DNA from: CAYLLE01 sp964384485 | GTDB taxonomy: Bacteria > Spirochaetota > Spirochaetia > CAYLLE01 | Length of the DNA stretch: 64,000 nt | Assembly (NCBI GenBank): GCA_964384485.1 | Contig: CAYLLE010000002.1 | Location: 1 to 64,000 of the forward strand | Reading direction: 5' to 3' | Shown: positions 44,048 to 52,028 of the stretch, piece by piece | Position numbering within the stretch: position 1 is the stretch's first letter | How the letters are laid out: each line of letters begins with the position of its first letter | Made by a program: the position numbers and the translations under genes | Notes under the pieces: model-generated | The model's database searches: none | The model's input: only the letters and a program-made list of their open reading frames with translations | Told to the model about the DNA's origin: nothing

Positions 44048-44922
44048 ACCTTCATGATTTTCTTAAGGAACGTTCTCCGACGGAAAACCGGAAACGGGTG
44101 GTTATCCCCGGCGTCAGGGGAGAGGAGATCTTCCGGTTTCTCATTGCCGCGGAAGCTTTAGCCGATTTTATTCTGGTAGGCAGCACTGAAGAGATTCAGC
44201 GGGGACTCGGACAGAGGGAAGACGCGGGATTCGAAGTGATTTCCGCGGAAGATGATGAGGATGCATGCCGGATAGCCGGAAACGAACTTGCCGCTGGAAA
44301 CGCGGATCTGCTGATGAAAGGACTGATTCAGACATCATCCTTTACCCGGATTCTGCTGAACAAGGAGCGGGGATTCACGAAACACGGATCACTCCTGAGC
44401 CATCTGAGTCTTTTCAGTCTTCCGGCTTATCATAAACCGCTCTTTCTAACGGACGCGGCAATAAATATTGCTCCCGGGGAGGAAGAGAAGGCGCGGATTC
44501 TCGGAAACGCCCTGGAGGGCCTGAAAAAATTAGGAATAAATCAGCCGAAAGCCGCCCTGATAGCTCCTGTAGAAAAGGTGAGTGAGAAAATTCCGAGTAC
44601 CGTCCATGCCGCCTGTTTGAAAAAACGGTTTGCCGGAAGGGACGATGTTCTGGTTGACGGTCCCTTCGGCCTTGATGCTGCGCTTTCCCGGGACGCAGCA
44701 GCGGTGAAAGGAATATCCGGTCCCGTTTGCGGAGATCCTGACTTGCTTCTTATGCCCGGATTGGACGCGGGAAACGTGCTGTACAAAGCGTTTTCGCTGA
44801 TCGGCGACGCCGATCCCGCCGGTGTTGTTCTCGGAGCGTCCGTGCCTGCGGTGCTTACCTCCCGTTCCGACTCGGTGGAATCCAAGCTTCTGTCTCTGGC
44901 TTTGGCCCTCAGACTGTCCTGA
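44044..44922 (+). CDS. ptb: Phosphate butyryltransferase
   Basis: 292 aa. Converts butyryl-, isobutyryl- or isovaleryl-CoA plus phosphate to the acyl phosphate used by Buk. Signature LMKGLIQTSSFTRILL (about 94-109) and HLSLFSLPAYHKPLFLTDAAINI. C-terminal DLLLMPGLDAGNVLYKA is shared with Pta. Length suits Ptb. With the upstream genes it completes a route from 2-oxoacid to acid plus ATP. The DNA methyltransferase follows after 10 nt. Confidence 0.92.
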   Translation: MNLHDFLKERSPTENRKRVVIPGVRGEEIFRFLIAAEALADFILVGSTEEIQRGLGQREDAGFEVISAEDDEDACRIAGNELAAGNADLLMKGLIQTSSFTRILLNKERGFTKHGSLLSHLSLFSLPAYHKPLFLTDAAINIAPGEEEKARILGNALEGLKKLGINQPKAALIAPVEKVSEKIPSTVHAACLKKRFAGRDDVLVDGPFGLDAALSRDAAAVKGISGPVCGDPDLLLMPGLDAGNVLYKAFSLIGDADPAGVVLGASVPAVLTSRSDSVESKLLSLALALRLS

Positions 44923-44932
44923 TACCCCAGTT

Positions 44933-46000
44933 ATGCAGACCCGTCATCAATTCATCACCGCCGATTCGGCCGATATTTCCGTACTTGACAATGAATCTAT
45001 TGATTTGATCGTAACCTCGCCCCCATATCCCATGATTGCGATGTGGGACGGCATATTTTCGGCCGGAAACCGGGAAGTTGAAGCGGCCTTTCAAAACTCC
45101 GACGGAGTTTCCGCTTTTGATGGATGCCATCTCCTCCTTGACCGCATATGGGAAGAATGTTTCCGGGTATTAAAAAACGGTTCCTTTTTGTGTATCAACA
45201 TAGGAGATGCGGTCAGGAAAATCGGTGATGATTTCAGGCTGTTTCCGAATCACAGCAGAATCACGTCAGCCTGCCGAAGGTTGGGATTTCAGTCGCTGCC
45301 CCTCATCCTATGGAGAAAACCCACGAATGCCCCTACCAAATTTATGGGCTCCGGCATGTATCCCGCGGGCGCGTATGTCACTCTGGAACATGAATATATC
45401 CTGATATTCCGGAAAGGAGGGAAGTATGATTTTTCCGGCGCGGATAAAGACCGTCGAAGGAAGAGCGCCTATTTCTGGGAAGAACGCAATGTGTGGTTTT
45501 CTGATGTGTGGGATTTCCGGGGTACAGGGCAGATCCTTTCCGGCGGAAAATCGCGGGAAAGGAGTGCCGCCTTTCCCCTTGAACTTCCGTACAGGCTGAT
45601 CTGTATGTACAGTCTGTATGAAGATACCGTACTCGATCCGTTTTCAGGGACAGGCACCACATCCCTGGCTGCCGCGGGAACGGGCAGGAACAGTATCGGA
45701 ATTGATACGGATGCCGCGCTCAACACCGATGCCGGAAACATCCTGACTGCCTCCGCCGATATCCTGAATTCCCGGGTAACGGCTCGGATGGAGGGGCATG
45801 CCGCTTTTGCGGCTGAACGGATAAAAGCAGGTAAACCCCTGAAATACCAAAACAAACCTCACGGTGTTCCGGTGGTAACCCGTCAGGAGGAGCTTCTTGA
45901 ACTATGGGAAATAACCGTGCCGCCGGAGCGTACCGACGGCGGAATAATTTTCCGGTACAGACCGTACCGGAAGAATCAGAGAGAACTTTTTGATCTATAG
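44933..46000 (+). CDS. Solitary beta-class DNA methyltransferase (TSPPY type)
   Basis: 355 aa. Motif IV TSPPYP (28-33) comes before motif I DPFSGTGTT (about 236-244), the beta-class order; TSPPY is commonest in N4-cytosine enzymes but also occurs in N6-adenine ones. The C-terminal 50 residues after motif X are basic and have no domain I recognise. ATG at 44933 fits the homologous start. Target sequence not predictable. No restriction endonuclease or specificity gene is next to it, and it sits tightly after a metabolic operon. 6-nt overlap with the convergent superoxide reductase gene. Confidence 0.85.
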   Translation: MQTRHQFITADSADISVLDNESIDLIVTSPPYPMIAMWDGIFSAGNREVEAAFQNSDGVSAFDGCHLLLDRIWEECFRVLKNGSFLCINIGDAVRKIGDDFRLFPNHSRITSACRRLGFQSLPLILWRKPTNAPTKFMGSGMYPAGAYVTLEHEYILIFRKGGKYDFSGADKDRRRKSAYFWEERNVWFSDVWDFRGTGQILSGGKSRERSAAFPLELPYRLICMYSLYEDTVLDPFSGTGTTSLAAAGTGRNSIGIDTDAALNTDAGNILTASADILNSRVTARMEGHAAFAAERIKAGKPLKYQNKPHGVPVVTRQEELLELWEITVPPERTDGGIIFRYRPYRKNQRELFDL

Positions 46001-46384
46001 GGAAATTGCTTTCTTGCTTTCCCAAAGACCGTGAATGTTGCAGTAGCTTTCCGCGATAAGGGTGCCCGGAGCGTCAACCTTTACGGTGAAGGATGTCGCC
46101 GGATCGGAATAGGCCGGCCCCGTATCGGCTCCTTTCACCGAAGCACCATGAGCGGAGAATTCATTTTTCCCGAGTTCGTAAATGAAGTTTCCGCCTTCCG
46201 GCATATAATAAAGGGCGATCCATTTGATGTAGTGTTCCGTTTTATTCGGATGTTCGATTTCTTTACCAACGGTTACCGTGACGGTGAAATTCTCGCCTTT
46301 CTTGATGTCAGAACCAACTTCAATAACCGGCACATGTTTTTCGTTTTTAAAGTCATCTGTTTTAATATGATTTCCTAAGCCCAT
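45995..46384 (-). CDS. Superoxide reductase (neelaredoxin/desulfoferrodoxin class II)
   Basis: 129 aa. Reduces superoxide to hydrogen peroxide without making O2. All active-site ligands are visible: Glu15 and His17 in EKHVP, His45 and His51 in EHPNKTEHYI, Cys115 and His118 in YCNIHG. The N-terminal desulforedoxin iron domain of 2Fe-SOR is absent, so this is class II. Its presence is typical of anaerobes. The 325 bases after it hold a terminator and the initiator tRNA. Confidence 0.93.
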   Translation of the reverse strand: MGLGNHIKTDDFKNEKHVPVIEVGSDIKKGENFTVTVTVGKEIEHPNKTEHYIKWIALYYMPEGGNFIYELGKNEFSAHGASVKGADTGPAYSDPATSFTVKVDAPGTLIAESYCNIHGLWESKKAISL

Positions 46385-46491
46385 AAGTTTCTCCTTATCT
46401 GTAGTATTGACTAAAAGGTACTGATAAACCGGAGAAAAGGGAAATCATGCAGCTTGCGTCATGAAGCATGGAATGAGAATAACGCTGAATA

Positions 46492-46519
46492 CAAAAAAAC
46501 CGGCTGTTAAGCCGGTTTA
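46492..46519 (-). terminator. Rho-independent terminator of the initiator tRNA gene
   Basis: AAACCGGC and GCCGGTTT pair around TGTTAA, and on the minus strand the hairpin is followed by seven T. It starts 6 nt after the tRNA 3' end. Confidence 0.85.
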
Positions 46520-46524
46520 GGATT

Positions 46525-46597
<73 letters not shown>

Positions 46598-46610
46598 TCG
46601 ATCTGAGAGT

Positions 46611-46639
46611 AATATATAAATTAAACGCAAACGTGTCAA
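46611..46639 (-). promoter_or_regulatory. Consensus promoter of the initiator tRNA gene
   Basis: On the minus strand TTGACA, exactly 17 nt, TATATT, 13 nt before the tRNA 5' end. Confidence 0.85.
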
Positions 46640-46709
46640 CCCGCGGAACGGAGCAGGAAATAAAATCTTAACCGTCACGCCGAAGATTGACATCCCGCCG
46701 CTGGAATAG

Positions 46710-47837
46710 CTACAGCCAGCCTGTAAGTTCAGCCCAGAGCTTTCCAAAATGCACCATGTTCTGCCAGCTCACATCGGGAGGGATTCCGTGATCACAGCCG
46801 GGGATATAGCCGCCGCTTTCACAAACCGGAGCGATCCGGTCTATCTCCTCTTCTATAATTTTACCGCCGGCGGCGATAGCCCGCTTATCAATGCCGCCGG
46901 TAAAAGCCATCTTTCTTCCGAACCGTTCCCGGTAGGCGGCTATATCGCATCCGGCCGCCGCTTCTATAGGATCACAGCAGTTTATCCCAGATTCGATCCA
47001 GATCGGGATCAGTTCGTCGATATTGCCGTCCGAATCCATATCGATTACCGGGACACCGGCATCCTTGGCCAGCCGGGTCCATGTTTCCCAAACCGGTTTG
47101 AGATGTTTCCGCGTCATATCGGGAGAAATCATGCTTGCCCCTTTATAGGCCATATCTTCACCCATATGAAACCGGTCCGGTACAATTTTTTCAAAGATCC
47201 GTTCCAGCATATCTTTGATGTAGTTCATCCAGAAATCGGCCATTTCGGAGATAAAATCAGGATCTTCAATAAAAAGCATGCAGAGCGGTTCGAAGCCGCA
47301 CCATTCCCGCATTTGCCAAAAAGGACCGTTTACCAGAATGGTGAGGGGATAGTCTCTCTCTTTGAGCGTTTCGGCCCGGTTATCAAAATCTTTCGGGAAT
47401 CTTTCCGGAGAATCAGGATTGTACCGTTTTTTCATCTCTTCAAAATCTTTCCGGCTTTCGACGGGAAACTTTATCCAGCGCCGGGTAACAAAATCTTTCG
47501 CCGATCTGATGTAGGTTGCATCGTACTTGTCCGATATTTCAATGACATTGCCCATCCAGTCTTGCAGAATGTAGTGCCCCTTTTCGTGGGAGATTATCTT
47601 TTCTTCGTACTGGGGGATCATCCGGAAATCAATATCCGCCGGAACAGCCGGCTGTTTCGGTAAGTCGTAATTGATGCCTATTTCACGGCATAAGGCCCGG
47701 AACCAGTCTGCTCCGTCGGGCATTCCCTGGTTTCTCCAGGCGGTAAGCGTTGATTCCCGGGGACCCATCGTCCGCATGGGTACTTTGTCGGGATTTCCAA
47801 AGGTGAGTGTCTGTATAAAGCGCTGTCGTTCATTCAT
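46710..47837 (-). CDS. Uroporphyrinogen decarboxylase-family protein (methyltransferase-like)
   Basis: 375 aa. Belongs to the URO-D/MtaA/CmuA superfamily by its pattern: MNERQRFIQTLTFGNPDKVP at the start, VIDMDSDGNIDELIPIWIESGINCCDPIEA in the middle, and GGYIPGCDHGIPPDVSWQN near the C-terminus. Such stand-alone members usually move methyl groups between corrinoid proteins and acceptors, with zinc bound by His/Cys residues like those in the last motif. True heme HemE has a different N-terminal RQAGR motif, absent here. No corrinoid protein gene is next to it. Confidence 0.8.
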   Translation of the reverse strand: MNERQRFIQTLTFGNPDKVPMRTMGPRESTLTAWRNQGMPDGADWFRALCREIGINYDLPKQPAVPADIDFRMIPQYEEKIISHEKGHYILQDWMGNVIEISDKYDATYIRSAKDFVTRRWIKFPVESRKDFEEMKKRYNPDSPERFPKDFDNRAETLKERDYPLTILVNGPFWQMREWCGFEPLCMLFIEDPDFISEMADFWMNYIKDMLERIFEKIVPDRFHMGEDMAYKGASMISPDMTRKHLKPVWETWTRLAKDAGVPVIDMDSDGNIDELIPIWIESGINCCDPIEAAAGCDIAAYRERFGRKMAFTGGIDKRAIAAGGKIIEEEIDRIAPVCESGGYIPGCDHGIPPDVSWQNMVHFGKLWAELTGWL

Positions 47838-47873
47838 GGAGAAGATTATATGGGATTACCTGTTCATGTTCAA

Positions 47874-48717
47874 TTATAAACCGGAAATTGCCTGGGTAAG
47901 CCCAGGTTCACCCTGATTATCCCAGCGGCATATCCAGTTCCCGGCGGAGATCTCAAGCCCCTCATCTTTTCGGTCAATATTTATCTCGGCTTTACGTGTT
48001 TCCCCGGGTGACTGTTCTGGAAGCCACAGGGATACTAATTCGCATACGGTATCGCCGGTCGAACAGGTAAACGGAGTTCGGTGTGAATTGATTTCTAAAT
48101 CATCTTCCACAGCCCTCCAAATTTTATAGAAATGCCGGTTTGCATAGATACACTCTCCATCGCCCATGTAGGATACACCGAGTCGTCCATCTACATTTAC
48201 CCAGCCTTTCTGCATTTTTCCTGGTTCCATCCGGTGAGAAGTAGTGAGAGATGAATCAGCGGAATTGTCCCGGCACGCGTACCCTTCGAATTTATTAATC
48301 CCGTTTTCGTGGTAAATGGTACGCGTAGATCGTCCCTGCCGGGTAGGTTTACCGTTTCCGAAGACCGGAACAATGGGATCATTAATTACAGAAATCATCC
48401 CCTGACTGAATTTGTCAATGCTGCATTTCTGCCGCAAAGCCGGCTTGGTTCAATGTGCTTCCCATGTAATTCATGTAATTGGGATGAACGAATCCGTGGT
48501 TTTCCACCGTATTATCCGGAAGCGTTGTGCAGCACTCGGTCACCATTTCCAGCCGGGCGGAAAGAAAGAGTGCTGAAATACTGACTCCGCACTGACTTTC
48601 CCGGAAAAAGCCTCTCCCCCGTTCTCCCCATTGCTTCCCTTCATATTTCAGCTGACCGAGACTTACACCAGGTCGGATACAGTCCTCGGGACCCGTGTCG
48701 TGGGTAATACAGAGGTA
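47874..48717 (-). pseudogene. Broken gene, polysaccharide lyase- or heparinase-like remnant
   Basis: Two overlapping minus-strand fragments in different frames. The upstream piece (about 48717 to the TGA at 48415) encodes about 100 residues including ENHGFVHPNYMNYMGS. The downstream piece (48437 to 47874, 187 codons, start TTG) contains MQKGWVNVDGRLGVSYMGDG and FYKIWRAVEDDLEINSH. Together they look like the C-terminal 280 residues of a large carbohydrate-active protein with the N-terminal part lost next to the DUF89 gene. A frameshift near 48415-48437 separates them. Family assignment is a guess from pattern. Confidence 0.55.
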
Positions 48718-48728
48718 TCGGATCTATA

Positions 48729-49631
48729 TCATGCATTTTTTGATTCCAATGTTTTGTTGTCCAGCAGCAGAAAATCTCCTTTTCTGCATCCCACATGTCT
48801 GGCTACTACCGGGCATTTTGCGATTAAAAGATAAAAAACGGGATAATCCGACTCGGAAAGGGATTCGAAATTTCCCTGTCCTTTACTGATTATAAGATCA
48901 GCACGGTTAAGCCTGGCTAAAAAGTCGTCACTGCAGCGGTGGAGCAGGGTTCCGGGACCATCTGATCCGCTTGTGATTATTTCCGCCGATTTTTGAATGT
49001 CCGCCTGACGGGCGTCTTCTAACACCGCATCGTTAATGATGGGAGTGCCCCGCACTGTATAGACTAATTCTGCTTCGGGGTTCACCGATTTAATTTCTTC
49101 CAGCAAAATACGGTCAAAAACCGTTTCTCCGGCGTTATCTCCAAGATATATTATAGATGAAGCGTCAAACAGGGCTTCCTTGAATTGTTCGAACTGAAAA
49201 AAACGGTCTTCCTCTTCTTCAATCAGCCGTTCCTCCATGTGTATCAGGTTAAAAATCTCCTGTTCAAAGGATTGGGTTTGTTTGACTCCGAAATCAATGA
49301 TGTTGCCGGCAACTGCAAGCTGTACTGCCATAAGGAGGTGATCATCCGCTTCCAGCAGCTTTTTCCGGATATCCGGAAGAATATTCAGTGCCAGCCGTGT
49401 GCTTTCCTGTTTCTGCTGCCGGTACGGATCAGAATTTCCGGATTTTTCCTTGATCAGCTTATGGATGGTTACCGCCATTTCAGGCGGTTTTGTTTCCAGG
49501 GAAAATCCTTCCAGTTTTCTGCCGATTTCTATAAGAACTTGCCGGGTATCTTCATCATTCAGTCCGGCAAACTGGGCTGCTTCAACTGCCTGCCGGAAAA
49601 AACAGGGATAACATTCAAGATAGGTTTTCAA
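48729..49631 (-). CDS. DUF89/ARMT1-type metal-dependent phosphatase
   Basis: 300 aa. Family of damage-control phosphatases. N-terminal zinc or metal Cys motif LECYPCFFRQA (about 4-14), and the conserved GDNAGETVFDRILLEE (about 159-174) with catalytic Asp and Asn. C-terminal RADLIISKGQGNFESL and KCPVVA complete the family pattern. Likely removes phosphate from a damaged sugar phosphate or pantetheine phosphate. Monocistronic as far as can be seen. 178 nt downstream of the P-II terminator region. Confidence 0.82.
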   Translation of the reverse strand: MKTYLECYPCFFRQAVEAAQFAGLNDEDTRQVLIEIGRKLEGFSLETKPPEMAVTIHKLIKEKSGNSDPYRQQKQESTRLALNILPDIRKKLLEADDHLLMAVQLAVAGNIIDFGVKQTQSFEQEIFNLIHMEERLIEEEEDRFFQFEQFKEALFDASSIIYLGDNAGETVFDRILLEEIKSVNPEAELVYTVRGTPIINDAVLEDARQADIQKSAEIITSGSDGPGTLLHRCSDDFLARLNRADLIISKGQGNFESLSESDYPVFYLLIAKCPVVARHVGCRKGDFLLLDNKTLESKNA

Positions 49632-49754
49632 TGCTTGTGTCCTTTAATTTTTTGTACATTCAGATGATACATTTTTTTCCCGGCTTGGGGAACCGAAAAC
49701 GGCACTCCGCGGTAATTCCGGAAAATAGTGCTGAGGTAAAGAGATATTCGGCAC

Positions 49755-49786
49755 AAAAAAAGGCTGTCCGGAAATCCAGACAGCCC
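49755..49786 (-). terminator. Rho-independent terminator of amt-glnK
   Basis: GGCTGTC and GACAGCC pair (with inner GG/CC) around a 4-nt loop; seven T follow on the minus strand. It comes 24 nt after the glnK stop. The rest of the 49632-49809 gap shows nothing more. Confidence 0.88.
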
Positions 49787-49809
49787 GTCTTATAGGTAAC
49801 AAAACCTTC

Positions 49810-50151
49810 TCAGCCTATAGCCTCCTCACCGGTTTCACCGCTTCTGATGCGGATACAATCGTCCATCGGGAGGATGAATATTTTTCCGTCTCCTATTTCT
49901 CCCGATCTCGCTCCCCGGATTATCGCGTCCACGGTGGGTTTTACAAAATTATCATTGACACCGATCTCGATCCTGGTCTTTTTGAGGAGATTCACCTCAA
50001 TGGCAACCCCCCGGTAAGATTCGGTGTATCCTTTCTGCTGGCCGCAGCCTAAAGCATTGGTTACCGATATCTTGTAAACTTCAGATTTGTACAATTCTTC
50101 TTTTACGTCATTCAGCTTGTGGGGCTGAATATATGCAACAATCAGCTTCAT
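49810..50151 (-). CDS. glnK: P-II nitrogen regulatory protein, Tyr51 replaced by Ile
   Basis: 113 aa. Trimeric sensor of 2-oxoglutarate and ATP/ADP that plugs the Amt channel when nitrogen is plentiful. T-loop QQKGYTESYRGVAIEV is intact, but the uridylylated Tyr51 of enteric P-II proteins is Ile51 here (Tyr46 is kept), so GlnD-type uridylylation should not occur; signalling is probably by ligands alone. C-terminal RIRSGETGEEAI is standard. Coding link with amt (12 nt apart) makes GlnK the right name. Confidence 0.92.
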   Translation of the reverse strand: MKLIVAYIQPHKLNDVKEELYKSEVYKISVTNALGCGQQKGYTESYRGVAIEVNLLKKTRIEIGVNDNFVKPTVDAIIRGARSGEIGDGKIFILPMDDCIRIRSGETGEEAIG

Positions 50152-50163
50152 TCTTTACCCCCT

Positions 50164-51582
50164 TTACATGTTGGTGAAGATCTGAAATCCGCTGTAGGAT
50201 TCCACACCGTGTTCACCAATGTCTAACCCCTGCATCTCTTCCTTTTCAGATACCCGGAGTCCTGTTATCGCCTTGATCAGACTGAACATGATAAATGATG
50301 TCGCCATCACCCAGGCGAATACCGCGACAACTCCCAGCGCCTGCACGCCGAGCTGCTGTAAACCTCCTTTGTAGAAAAGTCCTACGATATCGGGATTATT
50401 AACTCCGTCGGCAAATAATCCGACAGCCAGTGTACCCCAGACACCGCACACCCCGTGGACCGAAACGGCACCAACCGGATCGTCGATATGCAGCACTTTG
50501 TCAATAAATTCTACCGAAAGCACCACCAGGACACCCGCGATAATACCGATGATCACCGATCCGAACGGGCTGACCACGAAACATCCCGCTGTTATGCCGA
50601 CCAGGCCGGCCAGGGCTCCGTTTAAGGACATACTGGGATCGGGTTTTCCGAACCATATCCAGGATGTGAACATCGCTCCCACGGCACCTGCCGCTGCCGC
50701 CAAAGTTGTTGTCACCGCCACGTGGGCAATGCCCATATCGGTACCGGACAGCGTACTGCCCGCGTTGAAGCCGTACCAACCGAACCAGAGGATGAAAACA
50801 CCGAGCGCCGCCAGCGGCATATTATGCCCGGGTATAGCCTTTGTGCTGGTTTTCCCGTTTACCGTCACATACTTCCCTTTCCGGGGTCCTAAAAGCATCG
50901 CCCCCGCAAGAGCCGCCCATCCGCCGACAGAGTGTACAACGGTGGAACCCGCGAAGTCATGGAAACCCAAGGCACCGAGCCATCCTGAACCGCTCCAGAT
51001 CCAATGACCGGATACCGGGTAGATAAGACCGGAAATAAACACCGTGTAGATCAGATAGGACGTAAATTTTGTCCGTTCAGCCATGGCTCCGGAAACAATG
51101 GTTGCCGCGGTAGCCGCGAAAACGACCTGAAACATCCAGTCCCGAAGAACCGTACTGTCGGCACCCACCAAAAAAAATTGACTCCCGCCGATTATTCCCG
51201 CGGCACTGGCTCCGTACATTACCGCCCAGCCCACAGCCCAGTAGATTACTGCCCCGGCAGAAAAATCCATCAGGTTTTTCATCAGGATATTCGCCGCGTT
51301 TTTTGCCCGAGTCAAACCGGTTTCCACCATGGCGAATCCGGCCTGCATCAGAAATACCAACGCGGCTGACAGTATCAGCCACAGCATGTCCATGGACAGA
51401 AACAGCCGTACCACAGCAGTCTTGTTCATTCCGGCGCCGGCCGGAGACTCCAAAAAAGCCCCCGGGGCTTCTTCATCGGAGAAGGTAAGATTTTCAGCTT
51501 CACTCATTACATCCTGCCCGGAAAGGGCCAGGCTGAACAAAGCGAGCAGTACCACCCCAAAGATCATCACCTTGCACTTCAT
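50164..51582 (-). CDS. amt: Ammonium transporter Amt/MEP/Rh
   Basis: 472 aa. Signal-like N-terminus (about 1-22), extracytoplasmic stretch of about 40 residues, then 11 membrane helices. The twin-His pore motif is present (HSVGGWAALAG and HGVCGVWGTL). Typical FGWYGFNAGS and DxxG signatures also appear. Amt takes up ammonium or channels NH3. In an operon with glnK, preceded by a sigma-54-like promoter and an operator array. Confidence 0.94.
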   Translation of the reverse strand: MKCKVMIFGVVLLALFSLALSGQDVMSEAENLTFSDEEAPGAFLESPAGAGMNKTAVVRLFLSMDMLWLILSAALVFLMQAGFAMVETGLTRAKNAANILMKNLMDFSAGAVIYWAVGWAVMYGASAAGIIGGSQFFLVGADSTVLRDWMFQVVFAATAATIVSGAMAERTKFTSYLIYTVFISGLIYPVSGHWIWSGSGWLGALGFHDFAGSTVVHSVGGWAALAGAMLLGPRKGKYVTVNGKTSTKAIPGHNMPLAALGVFILWFGWYGFNAGSTLSGTDMGIAHVAVTTTLAAAAGAVGAMFTSWIWFGKPDPSMSLNGALAGLVGITAGCFVVSPFGSVIIGIIAGVLVVLSVEFIDKVLHIDDPVGAVSVHGVCGVWGTLAVGLFADGVNNPDIVGLFYKGGLQQLGVQALGVVAVFAWVMATSFIMFSLIKAITGLRVSEKEEMQGLDIGEHGVESYSGFQIFTNM

Positions 51583-51624
51583 TCAATCCTCCTAAAGACA
51601 AATAGGTTTATTTTGCCTACCTAA

Positions 51625-51640
51625 TACCGAAACTGTGCCA
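51625..51640 (-). promoter_or_regulatory. Sigma-54-like promoter of amt-glnK
   Basis: On the minus strand TGGCAC (51640-51635), five bases, then CGGTA (51629-51625). The -24 element is perfect; the -12 element is weaker than TTGC[AT]. About 40 nt before the amt ATG. The neighbouring activator has a GAFTGA loop, supporting sigma-54 control. Confidence 0.55.
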
Positions 51641-51853
51641 AATTAACGGGGTATGATGAAAAAAGTTTTTTGAGGTGTAGAATGCAGTGATAAATCCTTA
51701 ACGTCTTTTTGTGCTGATAGCTGTGTATCGACATTGTAAGGTGTTTCTATGTATAGAATTACAGAGCCGGCGTAATCGGTTGAGCCTTTCCGGGGAATTG
51801 ACTGCCGTATCGGGGAAAAAAAATAATTTTTGAATTATCGTCCCAATAAACAG

Positions 51854-51928
51854 GCTACATCTATGTAGCAGGAAATAATGTAACCTACATATATGTAGGT
51901 AGTGTCTCAACAACCTACCAAAATGTAG
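51854..51928. promoter_or_regulatory. Array of three CTAC-N6-GTAG palindromes at 30-bp spacing
   Basis: Palindromes at 51855-51868, 51885-51898 and 51915-51928, centres exactly 30 bp apart. The middle one extends to ACCTACAT-AT-ATGTAGGT; the third has the weaker spacer. They lie 214-293 bp upstream of the sigma-54-like promoter, the distance range of an enhancer, in the 446-bp gap (51583-52028) between amt and the NifA-like activator. A matching palindrome is at 53583. The rest of the gap holds no gene that I can support. Confidence 0.75.
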
Positions 51929-52028
51929 CCCTTGATGGTCCCGTTTTCCCTGCGTCTTTATGGATGCAGATGCAGTATCCGAGGTGATGCTGATAACCGC
52001 CGTATTCATTAAATTCTCCCTTCCGGAA

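Noticed and set aside
46749..47663. 304-codon plus-strand reading frame
   Set aside because: Antisense to the URO-D-family gene, whose family motifs are clear.
51854..51928. Possible small CRISPR array
   Set aside because: Only three 14-bp palindromes, spacers about 16 bp, no cas genes; fits operators better.
51698..52009. 103-codon minus-strand frame between amt and the activator gene
   Set aside because: Covers the palindrome array; composition looks random and no ribosome-binding site is present.
51583..52028. Classical NifA sites TGT-N10-ACA
   Set aside because: No clear match; the palindromes present have a different pattern.
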